Source: Carnobacterium iners
Lineage (GTDB): Bacteria > Bacillota > Bacilli > Lactobacillales > Carnobacteriaceae
DNA length: 64,000 nt
Reading direction: 5' to 3'
Assembly (NCBI RefSeq): GCF_900177385.1
Contig: NZ_FXBJ01000002.1
Coordinates: 810,001-874,000, forward strand
Under the pieces are notes generated by a model, which made no database searches, was not told where the DNA came from, and was given only the letters and a program-made list of their open reading frames with translations. The number at the start of each line of letters is the position of its first letter. Within the stretch, counting starts at the first letter, position 1. Below are positions 8,705 to 17,199 of this stretch, in pieces. The position numbers were made by a program, and so were the translations under genes.

Positions 8705-10168
8705 TTGGTATCTGTTATGTGGTTTAGAAGAGATTTAAGATTAGAAGATAATGTAGCGTTGAAACAGGCTTTTCAAGATTCAGATTCGTTATTGCTGTTG
8801 TTTCATGTCAATCCAAAACAATTTTTAAGTGATAACTCATCAAACCAAGCCGCTTTTTTTAAAAGCGTAGCCGGCTTACGTGATGAAGTGAAAATGAAAA
8901 AGGGTACTTTGCATATTTTGTATGGAGATATAGAAGAATGTTTTTTAAAATTAAAAAAAGAAATTCCTGATTGGTCAAATATTTATATCAATAGAGATGA
9001 GACGGGATACGGTCTTGAACGGGATAAGCTAGTAAGTACTATTTTCAAGGAATTAGGAGTTACGGCTCATGGCTATTATGATCATCATATTCATGCAGCT
9101 AGGGAAATAAAGACGAATTCTGGAACGTATTATAAGGTATTTACGCCTTATTATAATAAATGGATTGAACTAGAAAAACCTGGAGTAGTTAAAGTAGTAT
9201 TTGATGAGACGAAGCTAATTAAAGAGCCACTATTTTCAAAAGATGAAGACCAGTTTAATCATTCTCTCGATAAACAGATTGCTATTAAAGAACTACAGCT
9301 AGGCAATCAAGCAGCTCACGAGCGCTTAGATATATTTATTAAACAAGATTTGAATGACTATAACGAGGCGAGAGATTATCCGTTGAAAAATGCAACAAGC
9401 CAATTATCTAAACACTTAAGAGCAGGTGAACTATCGATTCGAACTGTTTATGATGAAGTTAGTCGCTCAAATTATTCTTCAGGCAAAGAAACCTTTATTA
9501 AAGAGTTGGCTTGGAGAGATTTTTATAATATGATATACGCTACTCACCCTGACCAAAAAGATCAGTCAATTAATCTCTCTTTCCGTCAAGTAGAGTGGGA
9601 GAATAACGAGCAACTTTTCGATAATTGGAAAGAAGGAATGACAGGTTTTCCACTAGTCGATGCCGCCATGCGACAGTTAAAAGAAACCGGTTGGATGCAT
9701 AATCGGTTGCGTATGGTAACCGCGTCTTTTTTAACTAAAGACTTGTTAATTGACTGGAGATGGGGAGAAAAATACTTTCAAGAAATGCTTGTTGATTACG
9801 ATCCAGCTAGCAATATAGGCGGCTGGCAATGGGCGGCTTCAACAGGGACAGATAGTGTTCCTTATTTCAGGATATTCAATCCAACAACACAGTCAGAGAA
9901 GTTTGATAAAAATGGTGATTTTATAAAGTACTATGTTCCTGAGCTAAAAAATATTGCTAATCTAAAGATACACGATCCATCAAAACTTTCTGAAAAAGAA
10001 CAAAATGAATTTGGAGTAATGATAGGTAAAGACTACCCTGAACCGATTATCTCACATAAACAAAGACGACAATTAACCATCAAAGTATTTGAAGAAAGCA
10101 AAAAAGTATTTGAAGAGAGCAGAAAAATAATAGTCAATAAAGAAGTTGCTAAAAGAGAGGAGTTTTAG
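8705..10168 (+). CDS. phr: deoxyribodipyrimidine photolyase (class I CPD photolyase)
   Basis: About 487 residues. Light-driven FAD enzyme that splits UV-induced cyclobutane pyrimidine dimers. The N-terminal cofactor domain starts SVMWFRRDLRLEDN. The FAD-binding domain shows KELAWRDFYNMI, WMHNRLRMVTASFLTKDLL, and the core DYDPASNIGGWQWAASTGTD followed by PYFRIFNP, all typical of the family. I chose TTG 8705 (reading MVSVMWFRR) because GAGGAG lies about 7 nt before it; an in-frame GTG at 8654 adds residues foreign to the family. Single gene with no functional partner nearby. Confidence 0.93.
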   Translation: MVSVMWFRRDLRLEDNVALKQAFQDSDSLLLLFHVNPKQFLSDNSSNQAAFFKSVAGLRDEVKMKKGTLHILYGDIEECFLKLKKEIPDWSNIYINRDETGYGLERDKLVSTIFKELGVTAHGYYDHHIHAAREIKTNSGTYYKVFTPYYNKWIELEKPGVVKVVFDETKLIKEPLFSKDEDQFNHSLDKQIAIKELQLGNQAAHERLDIFIKQDLNDYNEARDYPLKNATSQLSKHLRAGELSIRTVYDEVSRSNYSSGKETFIKELAWRDFYNMIYATHPDQKDQSINLSFRQVEWENNEQLFDNWKEGMTGFPLVDAAMRQLKETGWMHNRLRMVTASFLTKDLLIDWRWGEKYFQEMLVDYDPASNIGGWQWAASTGTDSVPYFRIFNPTTQSEKFDKNGDFIKYYVPELKNIANLKIHDPSKLSEKEQNEFGVMIGKDYPEPIISHKQRRQLTIKVFEESKKVFEESRKIIVNKEVAKREEF

Positions 10169-10247
10169 TAACTTCTTTTTAATATGTTTTTTCACTAGCG
10201 CTGCATATAGATAGTTTGACCAACACTAATGATATTAAATGTATCTA

Positions 10248-10273
10248 TAACCTTGTTTTAATAAGGTTTTTTA
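10248..10273 (+). terminator. small terminator downstream of phr
   Basis: AACCTT / AAGGTT stem with an AT-rich loop followed by six T, about 80 bp after the phr stop codon. Confidence 0.6.
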
Positions 10274-10337
10274 GTATTTAAACAGCAGCGGTACTTAGTA
10301 TAGTATAAAATTTTTTTGAAAAGCACCAATTCAAACT

Positions 10338-10377
10338 TTTTCAACACATTCATTTGAGTAAAATCATGTGTTGAAAA
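10338..10377. repeat. inverted repeat upstream of the cad promoter
   Basis: Arms TTTTCAACACAT and ATGTGTTGAAAA (12 nt each, perfect) flank a 16-nt loop. It lies just before the cad promoter. It could be a second regulatory site or a terminator for leftward transcription. Confidence 0.4.
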
Positions 10378-10386
10378 TAAGACTTA

Positions 10387-10442
10387 TTGACAAAATAATA
10401 AGCAACTAGATACACTTCATTCAAAAGATTGTTTGAATGAAG
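10387..10442 (+). promoter_or_regulatory. cad promoter and CadC-type operator
   Basis: TTGACA at 10387-10392 is followed after 17-18 nt by a weak -10 (ATACAC/TACACT near 10410-10416). Directly after it lies the inverted repeat CTTCATTCAAA / TTTGAATGAAG (10415-10442, 6-nt spacer). This closely matches the operator bound by CadC/ArsR-family repressors ahead of cadmium operons. Confidence 0.75.
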
Positions 10443-10453
10443 AGGTGAATTGA

Positions 10454-10886
10454 ATGGATATAGAAGTAGATACAACTAATTTGATGCATAAAGAAAAAGT
10501 AACAATTATCAAAAATAAGTTAACCAATAAAGACTTGTCAACCTTGCTTGTGCTAGTAAAATGGTTTGTAGATTCCTCTAGAATTAAGGTTTTTATGCGT
10601 TAGAGACTTGTAAAGAGATGAGTGTCTGCGAGTTAGCAACAATAGTAAAGACTAGTACCGCCACAATATCGTATCATTTACGTTTTTTAAAAAGTACGGG
10701 ATGGAAAAGTCACGTCGGGATAAAAAAGTAGTTTATTACTCTTTAGCGAATGAAGACGTACTTTTCGCTGTTCGAACTTTTCCAAAAGTGTCAGAAAATC
10801 TATCTATGAAATTTTATTTTGGAGGAAGTTATTTTGTTACAAAGTGTTTTTTCAGCATTAGCTGTTTACATTTCTACCAGTATTGA
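10454..10886 (+). pseudogene. cadC: frameshifted cadC (ArsR-family metal repressor)
   Basis: Three frames must be joined to recover a CadC-like protein. The first begins MDIEVDTTNLMHKEK and ends at KVF; the second gives ALETCKEMSVCELATIV and TSTATISYHLRFLKS, the helix-turn-helix; the third gives MEKSRRDKKVVYYSLANED. Single-base slips occur near 10600 and 10700. Of the metal-binding CxC motif (ELCVC in CadC) only one Cys remains (MSVCE). The repressor is almost certainly inactive. It lies between an intact operator and cadD. Confidence 0.8.
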
Positions 10887-11451
10887 TTATTTATTTATCT
10901 TGTTAATTATTTTTTCTCAAAGTCATACAAAAAAAGGTCTCCGTCAGATTTATTTGGAGCAATATCTTGGAACTGGTCTTTTAGTAGCCGTAAGTTTATT
11001 TGCTGCCTATGTACTGAATTTCATTCCTCAAGATTGGGTTATTGGACTGCTAGGACTGATTCCGATTTATCTAGGTATTCGAGTTGCTGTGATAGGCGAA
11101 GAAGAGGGAGAAGAAGAGGAAGTTGTTGGAAAAATAGAGTCTCGAGGAACGAATCGTTTGTTCTGGACAGTTGCCTTAATAACGATTGCTTCTGGTGGAG
11201 ATAATTTAGGTATTTATATTCCTTACTTTGCCTCTTTAACTGTTTCAGAAATTGTTATTGTTTTAGGAGTATTTACTATTTCCGTTGCAGTTCTTTGCTA
11301 TATCGGTTATAAGTTTGCAAAAATTTTATTTATCTCCGAGGCATTAGAAAAACATGAGCGAATCATTGTCCCTATCATTTTTATTGGGTTAGGGTTATTT
11401 ATCTTGGAAGAAAATAATACAATACAAACTTTTTTAAACTTATTAAACTGA
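10834..11451 (+). CDS. cadD: CadD-family cadmium resistance transporter
   Basis: About 205 residues, with five to six hydrophobic helices. It starts LQSVFSALAVYISTSIDYL, which matches the CadD start, and contains GLLGLIPIYLGI, an acidic loop (GEEEGEEEEVV) and ASGGDNLGIYIPYF, hallmarks of the family. These small membrane proteins export Cd(II), and some related ones Zn or quaternary ammonium. TTG 10834 is chosen because GGAGG lies 8 nt before it; an in-frame TTG at 10819 overlaps the ribosome site. With cadC broken, expression may be constitutive. Confidence 0.87.
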   Translation: MLQSVFSALAVYISTSIDYLFILLIIFSQSHTKKGLRQIYLEQYLGTGLLVAVSLFAAYVLNFIPQDWVIGLLGLIPIYLGIRVAVIGEEEGEEEEVVGKIESRGTNRLFWTVALITIASGGDNLGIYIPYFASLTVSEIVIVLGVFTISVAVLCYIGYKFAKILFISEALEKHERIIVPIIFIGLGLFILEENNTIQTFLNLLN

Positions 11452-11578
11452 TACGATAGTGAATTTTAAACAAAAAGGACAGTAAGTTGAATAGAGGTTG
11501 CTGGTTTTTGGATTTGTTTTGATTAACTTTTAGTATCTTTGTTATCGTATAAAGACTATGAAAATCAAGAGATTACTT

Positions 11579-11845
11579 TTAATTAGCAATCTTTGGTAAA
11601 ATTTTATTTTTTTCTTCTGAAATATCTCTTACATCTGCCCCTTGTTTTTCTTCAATAGTTAAATAACTACTGCAAGAGAAAGTTAAGTACTCTACTTCGC
11701 TGATCTCAGAATCTGATATAATATTTTCAGTAGTAGTTACACCTGGAACTTGATTAGTATAAACGTATGTACTGTTACTGATAAAGGGACTTACTTCTAA
11801 AATTAACGCAGCAGCTAAACACGCTAATTTTAACTTTTTAATCAT
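11579..11845 (-). CDS. hypothetical secreted protein, 88 aa
   Basis: The likely product starts MIKKLKLACLAAALILEV, a signal peptide with Cys at residue 9 but no clean lipobox. It continues as a polar extracellular part with Val/Thr/Glu-rich sequence. A longer in-frame start at 11965 exists but adds 40 residues before the signal peptide. I do not recognise the family. The ribosome site (AGGA about 9 nt upstream) is weak. Confidence 0.5.
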   Translation of the reverse strand: MIKKLKLACLAAALILEVSPFISNSTYVYTNQVPGVTTTENIISDSEISEVEYLTFSCSSYLTIEEKQGADVRDISEEKNKILPKIAN

Positions 11846-11995
11846 TGTATTCAATCCTAATAATTTTATTACTAAAAAACTTAGAAAGTGCCTGAGATGG
11901 AAAACTTCTAACAGATTGTTTATAGAAGAAATGTTGCATTTAGGTTGATAAACAATCTTATACAATATACGATTTGGTTACTATACCTAAATAAG

Positions 11996-12040
11996 TAAAA
12001 AGAAACGTATACTATGAAGACAGTATACATTTCTTTTTAT
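11996..12040 (-). terminator. bidirectional terminator downstream of the panE-like gene
   Basis: Stem AGAAACGTATACT / AGTATACATTTCT (one mismatch) with T-runs on both strands. On the reverse strand it follows the panE-like stop codon by about 60 bp. Confidence 0.8.
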
Positions 12041-12102
12041 TCATTTTTTTAATTAGCTCTATTCAAAGTTTATATCTTTATACTGAAGGTTCTACAGCGC
12101 TC

Positions 12103-13029
12103 TTAACGTTTGATCCCTAAAATATCTTCTTTAGCATGAACTAATTGAGTAATTAATTTACTATAAGGTGCTTCTAATCCTTTATTTTCTGCTTCTTTTG
12201 CTACAGTCCCATTTAAGAAGTCAATTTCAGTTAAACGCTTATTTTTCAAATCTTGATGCATAGAAGGATAATGTGCGCCAACTTTTTCTGCTGTTGCTTT
12301 CAGGTAACTAATTGTTTCTTCAACATTCAAATTAGCTCCTTCAGTTTTAGCCACAAGAGAGAACTCACTAACAATTCCTTTTAGTAATCCATCAATATCA
12401 GTCGTTTCGAATAGCTCTTTAATATTGCAATCTAACAACGAACACAAAGCGTTCATCGTTCCGTTAACACAAGCTTTTCTCCACGTTGTAAAATGAACAT
12501 CCTCACTATAAACACCATTCAATCCACTATCAGACATCATTTTAACTATTTGAAGTGTACCTTCTTTTTCGTTGACATCAGCATTTTGAATTTCGACAGG
12601 ACCTTCGCCCATAAAATGTGTTTTTCCTGGAGCATCTAGCCCACCAGTCCAGACAGTTGTCCCCATAATAATATTTTTTTCTGGAATGTATTCAGAAATT
12701 GTTTTAGCGTGTCCTAATCCATTTAATAAGCAGATAACTTTAGTATCTTCTGTTAAGATATGCTTAATTTCTTCTAACATATGGCGTAGACCCATTGATT
12801 TGGTGAAAATAAAAACAGCATCAAACGTATCTTTAACTTCACTTGGTTTTCCTATTGGAATAGCGATATTATCTTCTTTACCATTCACCGTTATAGTCAA
12901 ACCAGTTTCTTGAATGGCCTTTATGTGATCTTCCCAAAAATCTATCAGCGTAACGTTATTTCCATTTTTTTGCATCATGTAACCAAATCCACAACCTAAA
13001 GCTCCAGAACCTGCAATTGCTATTTTCAT
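12103..13029 (-). CDS. ketopantoate reductase family protein (PanE/ApbA-like)
   Basis: 308 residues. The N-terminal NAD(P)-binding Rossmann motif is AIAGSGALGCGFG; VFIFTKSMGLR and LLNGLGHAKTI follow, then the C-terminal helical domain with WRKACVNGTMNALCSLL, whose catalytic Lys and Asn are typical. The family reduces 2-ketopantoate to pantoate, but in lactic acid bacteria close relatives are D-2-hydroxyacid dehydrogenases. Start at 13029 (MKIAIAG) has GGAGG 9 nt upstream. It follows a PTS-EIIC-like gene by 31 bp in one operon. Coupling to a transporter suggests a catabolic or redox role on an imported keto or hydroxy acid rather than pantothenate synthesis; this is inference. Confidence 0.85.
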   Translation of the reverse strand: MKIAIAGSGALGCGFGYMMQKNGNNVTLIDFWEDHIKAIQETGLTITVNGKEDNIAIPIGKPSEVKDTFDAVFIFTKSMGLRHMLEEIKHILTEDTKVICLLNGLGHAKTISEYIPEKNIIMGTTVWTGGLDAPGKTHFMGEGPVEIQNADVNEKEGTLQIVKMMSDSGLNGVYSEDVHFTTWRKACVNGTMNALCSLLDCNIKELFETTDIDGLLKGIVSEFSLVAKTEGANLNVEETISYLKATAEKVGAHYPSMHQDLKNKRLTEIDFLNGTVAKEAENKGLEAPYSKLITQLVHAKEDILGIKR

Positions 13030-13060
13030 TTTTATTATTCCTCCATTAATTTTATTTCCA

Positions 13061-14107
13061 TTAATTTGAAGCTGGTATAAATTCAAAGATATCATGCTCA
13101 TAAAGGTGTAATACTTTAGTGCAAACAAAATCAATAATAAAACCACCTACAAAAGGTATTACAAAGTACGCTAAAAGAACACTTATTAAACTTGCTCCCA
13201 TATTAAATGATTGAATTGGTCCGACTAAGCCAACAATTCCAAATCCAGCAGATTGTGGTGTTCCTTGAATAGTCAACATGTAAACTCCTATACCTGAAAA
13301 GAAAGCATTAATTACGACTGGGATTACAATTTTTGGGTGCTTAATTAAGTTAGGAATCATCATTTTCATAGCTCCTAGTAAAATGGCTAAAGTTGTTCCA
13401 GTTTTGTTAATTCTTAAAGAACCAATTACCAAAATAGCTGTACATGCTGTAATCCCTACTGCAGCTGCTCCAGCACCCAGTCCTGTCACTCCGATAGCAA
13501 TTCCTATCGCAACAGTTGAAATGGGTGAAATAATGATGATTGAAAAAGCAATAGCAATTAAAATGGTCATTAGTAAGGGCTGTAAAGAAGTAAAGCTATT
13601 AATAACACTTCCAATTGTAGAAGTGATAATACCCACATATGGAAGTATAATTAAGCCTAATGTACCTACGCCTACGCTGACGATAATGGGCATTAGAATA
13701 AGTGTTAGCGAACCCAACTTACCTTGTAAAAGACGTGTGACAAATACTGCGATTGCAGAGATAAGCATAACGTTGATTAAATCTCCAATACCAACTAGCT
13801 GCACTCCTGTTTCAGTAACTTTATAAGCTCCTGATCCTAAAAAGGCAGCTGCCCCTACAACGACACTTTCCATTCCATTTAATTTAAACTGAAGTCCTAC
13901 TAGAACGCCAATAATCACTGGGGTGATAAATTGCATAATCATTACGACACTCGCTAATAATACGAATATTGATCCGTAAGGTATAAGTGCCTTGAATACA
14001 GATCCCAAGATTGCATTTGCAATTAACCCTATCACAATCCCTGATGCTGTCCCTGATAAAACTTTATTTAAGTAATCTTTTCCTGTATATGCAACCTTGT
14101 CTTTCAT
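13061..14107 (-). CDS. PTS EIIC-like membrane transporter (PTS_EIIC_2 family)
   Basis: About 348 residues, almost entirely hydrophobic with about 8-10 helices. Sequences such as SGTASGIVIGLIANAILG, GAAAFLGSGAYKVTETG and FGIVGLVGPIQSFNMG match the PTS_EIIC_2 type of membrane protein. No EIIA or EIIB domain or gene accompanies it, so real phosphotransferase function is uncertain. I prefer ATG 14107 over an in-frame TTG at 14119, which lies inside the likely ribosome site. First gene of a two-gene operon with the panE-like enzyme. Confidence 0.75.
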   Translation of the reverse strand: MKDKVAYTGKDYLNKVLSGTASGIVIGLIANAILGSVFKALIPYGSIFVLLASVVMIMQFITPVIIGVLVGLQFKLNGMESVVVGAAAFLGSGAYKVTETGVQLVGIGDLINVMLISAIAVFVTRLLQGKLGSLTLILMPIIVSVGVGTLGLIILPYVGIITSTIGSVINSFTSLQPLLMTILIAIAFSIIIISPISTVAIGIAIGVTGLGAGAAAVGITACTAILVIGSLRINKTGTTLAILLGAMKMMIPNLIKHPKIVIPVVINAFFSGIGVYMLTIQGTPQSAGFGIVGLVGPIQSFNMGASLISVLLAYFVIPFVGGFIIDFVCTKVLHLYEHDIFEFIPASN

Positions 14108-14119
14108 TATTAAACTCAA

Positions 14120-14504
14120 CCTTTCTTATTCAAATATAATTAAATTCGCATTGATTGTTCATTAGTTCATCTTATCACATACTTTTAAAAAGTCAATTTT
14201 TTTATAGTTATAAATTATGTGAGTTAAAAAAAATTATTTATGGAAATTGTTTAAACAAAAATAAATAAGTTAAATAAAAATAAAATAAAGTAATAAGATA
14301 ATATTTAAAAAGACTTAAATCTTTGATAATAATAGGGATTCTAGATTCTATCTAAAAATTTATATAGAAAAAAAGACTAATATATTTATTTTGGACACTT
14401 CTTTTAAACTGTATGTTGTGCTATCATACGAATGCAAGCACAACATGTAGTGTTCTCTACCTTTAGGTAGTTAACCATACAGATTAAAGAAAAGGAGTCT
14501 TTTA
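14120..14504. other. divergent intergenic region between the EIIC-like gene and nrdI
   Basis: AT-rich, with no coding frame. It carries promoters for both directions and the two NrdR boxes listed separately. Confidence 0.6.
14406..14453 (+). promoter_or_regulatory. pair of NrdR boxes upstream of the nrd operon
   Basis: Box 1 AAACTGTATGTTGTGC (14406-14421) and box 2 GCACAACATGTAGTGT (14438-14453) match the NrdR consensus acaCwAtATaTwGtgt at about 12 and 13 of 16 positions. They start 32 bp apart, about three helical turns, as is usual for NrdR operators. They lie 52-99 bp before nrdI. NrdR represses ribonucleotide reductase genes in response to nucleotide state. The core parts also form an inverted repeat (ATGTTGTGCT / AGCACAACAT). 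Confidence 0.8.
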
Positions 14505-14969
14505 ATGACAAAAAAGATAAGAATCATTTATATCAGCTTAAGTGGCAATACCAAATACTTTGTCGAAAATCTAAGCAACTACATAGAAACGACTAAAGGT
14601 TTAGTTGTAGAGTCATTAAATGTTAAAGATTTAAAAGGAGAGACGTTTTCAGTTGATGAACCTTTTGTTAGTATATTGCCAACATATTTAAACGGTGGAA
14701 ATGGGATCGACAATGGAGAAAAAGAAGTCTTAACAACTAGATTAGGAGACTTTATTGCTTCCAATCATAACTTTAAATTTTGTTATGGAATTGTTGGAAG
14801 CGGGAATAGAAATTTTAATAAACAATTTTGTTTAAGTGCTGAACAATACACAAAAAGATTTCATTTTCCGCTACTTGATGTATTTGAATTGCGAGGAACA
14901 CAATCAGATATTAAGAGAATTGCAAATGCGATTATTAATCGCCAAGAAGAATTTCTCAAATCATTTTAA
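14505..14969 (+). CDS. nrdI: flavodoxin-like NrdI
   Basis: 154 residues. FMN-binding loop YISLSGNTKYFV near the start, then LPTYLNGGNGIDN and YGIVGSGNRNFNKQFC, the glycine-rich flavin loops typical of NrdI. NrdI supplies oxidant to class Ib NrdF so that its Mn-tyrosyl radical can be assembled. First gene of the nrdI-nrdE-nrdF-nrdF operon, just downstream of two NrdR boxes. The ribosome site AAAGGAG is well placed. No nrdH is present. Confidence 0.92.
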   Translation: MTKKIRIIYISLSGNTKYFVENLSNYIETTKGLVVESLNVKDLKGETFSVDEPFVSILPTYLNGGNGIDNGEKEVLTTRLGDFIASNHNFKFCYGIVGSGNRNFNKQFCLSAEQYTKRFHFPLLDVFELRGTQSDIKRIANAIINRQEEFLKSF

Positions 14970-14987
14970 AAAGGAGTGAGTGTAACG

Positions 14988-17186
14988 TTGTTAAATCAAA
15001 AAAAACTTATCAAGAGTCCAGAAACATACTTTTATTTAAATAATCTGGTTAATATTCCTGTCAACGGAGAAATCCCTTTGCATAGAGACCAAGAGGCGTT
15101 AAAAGCTTATTTTGAAGAAGAAATTATTCCGAATACTTTACTATTTGACTCACTAGAAGAAAAGTTAACATTTATGATTGAAAACAATTATATTGATGTA
15201 GCCATTTTAAATCTTTATACGCAAGCTAAAAACAATGAATACGATAATGCATTTATTAAATCTTTATTTAAGAAAATATATGCAGCAAACTTTAAATTTA
15301 AAAGCTTTATGGGTGCTTATAAATTTTATTCGCAATATGCATTGAAAACAAATGACAATTTAAAGTACTTAGAGAGATTTGAAGACCGTGTTGCTTTCAA
15401 TGCTTTATATCTAGGTAATGGAGATAAACAATTAGCCATGCAGCTGGCTGAAGAACTTATTTCACAACGTTACCAGCCAGCTACACCTACTTTTCTAAAT
15501 GCAGGGAAGAAGAAGAGGGGAGAAATGATTTCTTGTTTCTTGATTGATATTGGTGATTCCATGCTTTCAATTGGACGAGGAGTAAACTCAGCTTTACAGC
15601 TTTCTAGAATTGGTGGTGGAGTTGGAGTGAATTTATCCAATATTCGCTCAGCTGGAGATCCGATTAAAGGGATATTAAATGCTTCTTCTGGAGTTCTACC
15701 AGTAATGAAATTATTAGAAGACTCCTTTAGTTACAGCAATCAACTTGGCCAACGAAATGGTGCGGGTGTCGTTTATTTAAATGTTTTCCACCCAGATATT
15801 TTAGGGTTTCTATCCACCAAGAAAGAAAACGCAGATGAAAAAATACGTGTTAAAACGCTCTCTTTAGGCTTAGTAGTCCCTGATAAATATTATGAATTAA
15901 TTAAAACAAATAAACCAATGTATCTATTTAGTCCTTATAGTGTTGAGAAAGAATATGGAGTTCCCTTTTCGTATGTAGATTTAACTGCTGAGTATGATAA
16001 TATGGTCGCCAATTCAGCTATTAAGAAAACTCAGGTTAATGCTAGAGAGTTAGAACAAGAGATTTCACGTTTGCAGCAAGAATCGGGTTATCCTTATATT
16101 TTAAATATTGATACAGCTAATAAGACAAATCCTGTTGATGGAAAAATTATTATGAGTAATTTGTGTTCGGAAATTCTCCAACCACAAGAACCTTCAAAGC
16201 TAAATAATGACCTATCTTATGAACAAACGGGTACGGATATTAGCTGCAACTTAGGCTCGAGCAATATAATGAATATGATGAAATCTCCCGATTTCGCTAA
16301 ATCAGTTAATCTGGCTGTTCGTGCTTTAACAACAGTCACAGATTTGAGTGATGTTCTAGAAGTACCAACGGTTAGCAAAGGAAATTCTTTTTATCATACA
16401 ATTGGATTAGGTGCTATGGGACTCCATACGGCTTTATCTTTATATGAGATTGAATACGGTTCAAAAGAATCATTTGAATTCACAGAGGCTTATTTCATAG
16501 CGTTGAATTACCATAGCTTAGTAGCAAGCAATGAAATTGCAAAAGAGCGTGAAGAAGTCTTTTTTAAATTCGAAAAATCTAATTACGCAGATGGATCATA
16601 TTTTGAGACTTACTTAAAAAGCGAATTTGTTATAAAGAATGAAAAAGTAAAAGAAATTTTTTCTGCTATCCAGTTGCCTACAGTTGCAGATTGGGAAAAC
16701 CTGAAAGATGCTGTCATAGAGTATGGTTTGTATCATCGTAACCGTTTAGCCGTTGCACCTAATGGTTCAATTTCGTATATAAATGAAACGAGTGCGTCTT
16801 TACATCCAATCACTCAGCTAATTGAAAATCGTCAAGAAAAAACTGTTGGTTCAATTTTTTATCCTGCACCTTTTTTATCAAATAAAACACTTAAATACTA
16901 TAACTCGGCATATGACTATGATCAACGTAAAATTATTGATGTTTATGCTGTTGCCCAAAAACATATCGACCAAGGAATGAGCTTGACGTTGTTTATGCGT
17001 TCAAAACTTCCTGAAGGGTTATATGAATGGAAAGCAGGAGCCTCGCCAAAACTAACTACCAGAGACTTGAACCGTCTAAGAAACTATGCTTGGACCAAAG
17101 GAATAAAGTCACTTTACTATATCAGGACGTATACTGAAGATGATGAATTTATAATGGCAAATACTTGTGAATCATGCATGATTTAA
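14988..17186 (+). CDS. nrdE: class Ib ribonucleotide reductase large subunit NrdE
   Basis: About 732 residues. Reduces ribonucleoside diphosphates to deoxy forms. Visible hallmarks: TYFYLNNLVNIPVNGEIPLH at the start, ATPTFLNAG, MISCFL with a redox Cys, IGGGVGVNLSNIRS, NLCSEILQP with the thiyl-radical Cys, CNLGSSN, and the C-terminal CESCMI pair that accepts electrons. AAGGAG ends 11 nt before TTG 14988, my chosen start; GTG 14976 would overlap the ribosome site. Lies 18 bp after nrdI and 13 bp before the first nrdF. Confidence 0.94.
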   Translation: MLNQKKLIKSPETYFYLNNLVNIPVNGEIPLHRDQEALKAYFEEEIIPNTLLFDSLEEKLTFMIENNYIDVAILNLYTQAKNNEYDNAFIKSLFKKIYAANFKFKSFMGAYKFYSQYALKTNDNLKYLERFEDRVAFNALYLGNGDKQLAMQLAEELISQRYQPATPTFLNAGKKKRGEMISCFLIDIGDSMLSIGRGVNSALQLSRIGGGVGVNLSNIRSAGDPIKGILNASSGVLPVMKLLEDSFSYSNQLGQRNGAGVVYLNVFHPDILGFLSTKKENADEKIRVKTLSLGLVVPDKYYELIKTNKPMYLFSPYSVEKEYGVPFSYVDLTAEYDNMVANSAIKKTQVNARELEQEISRLQQESGYPYILNIDTANKTNPVDGKIIMSNLCSEILQPQEPSKLNNDLSYEQTGTDISCNLGSSNIMNMMKSPDFAKSVNLAVRALTTVTDLSDVLEVPTVSKGNSFYHTIGLGAMGLHTALSLYEIEYGSKESFEFTEAYFIALNYHSLVASNEIAKEREEVFFKFEKSNYADGSYFETYLKSEFVIKNEKVKEIFSAIQLPTVADWENLKDAVIEYGLYHRNRLAVAPNGSISYINETSASLHPITQLIENRQEKTVGSIFYPAPFLSNKTLKYYNSAYDYDQRKIIDVYAVAQKHIDQGMSLTLFMRSKLPEGLYEWKAGASPKLTTRDLNRLRNYAWTKGIKSLYYIRTYTEDDEFIMANTCESCMI

Positions 17187-17199
17187 TAGGAGGGAAATA

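Noticed and set aside
13383-13826. 147-aa ORF opposite the EIIC-like gene
   Set aside because: Antisense shadow; Ile/Pro/Thr-rich composition arises from the complementary membrane codons.
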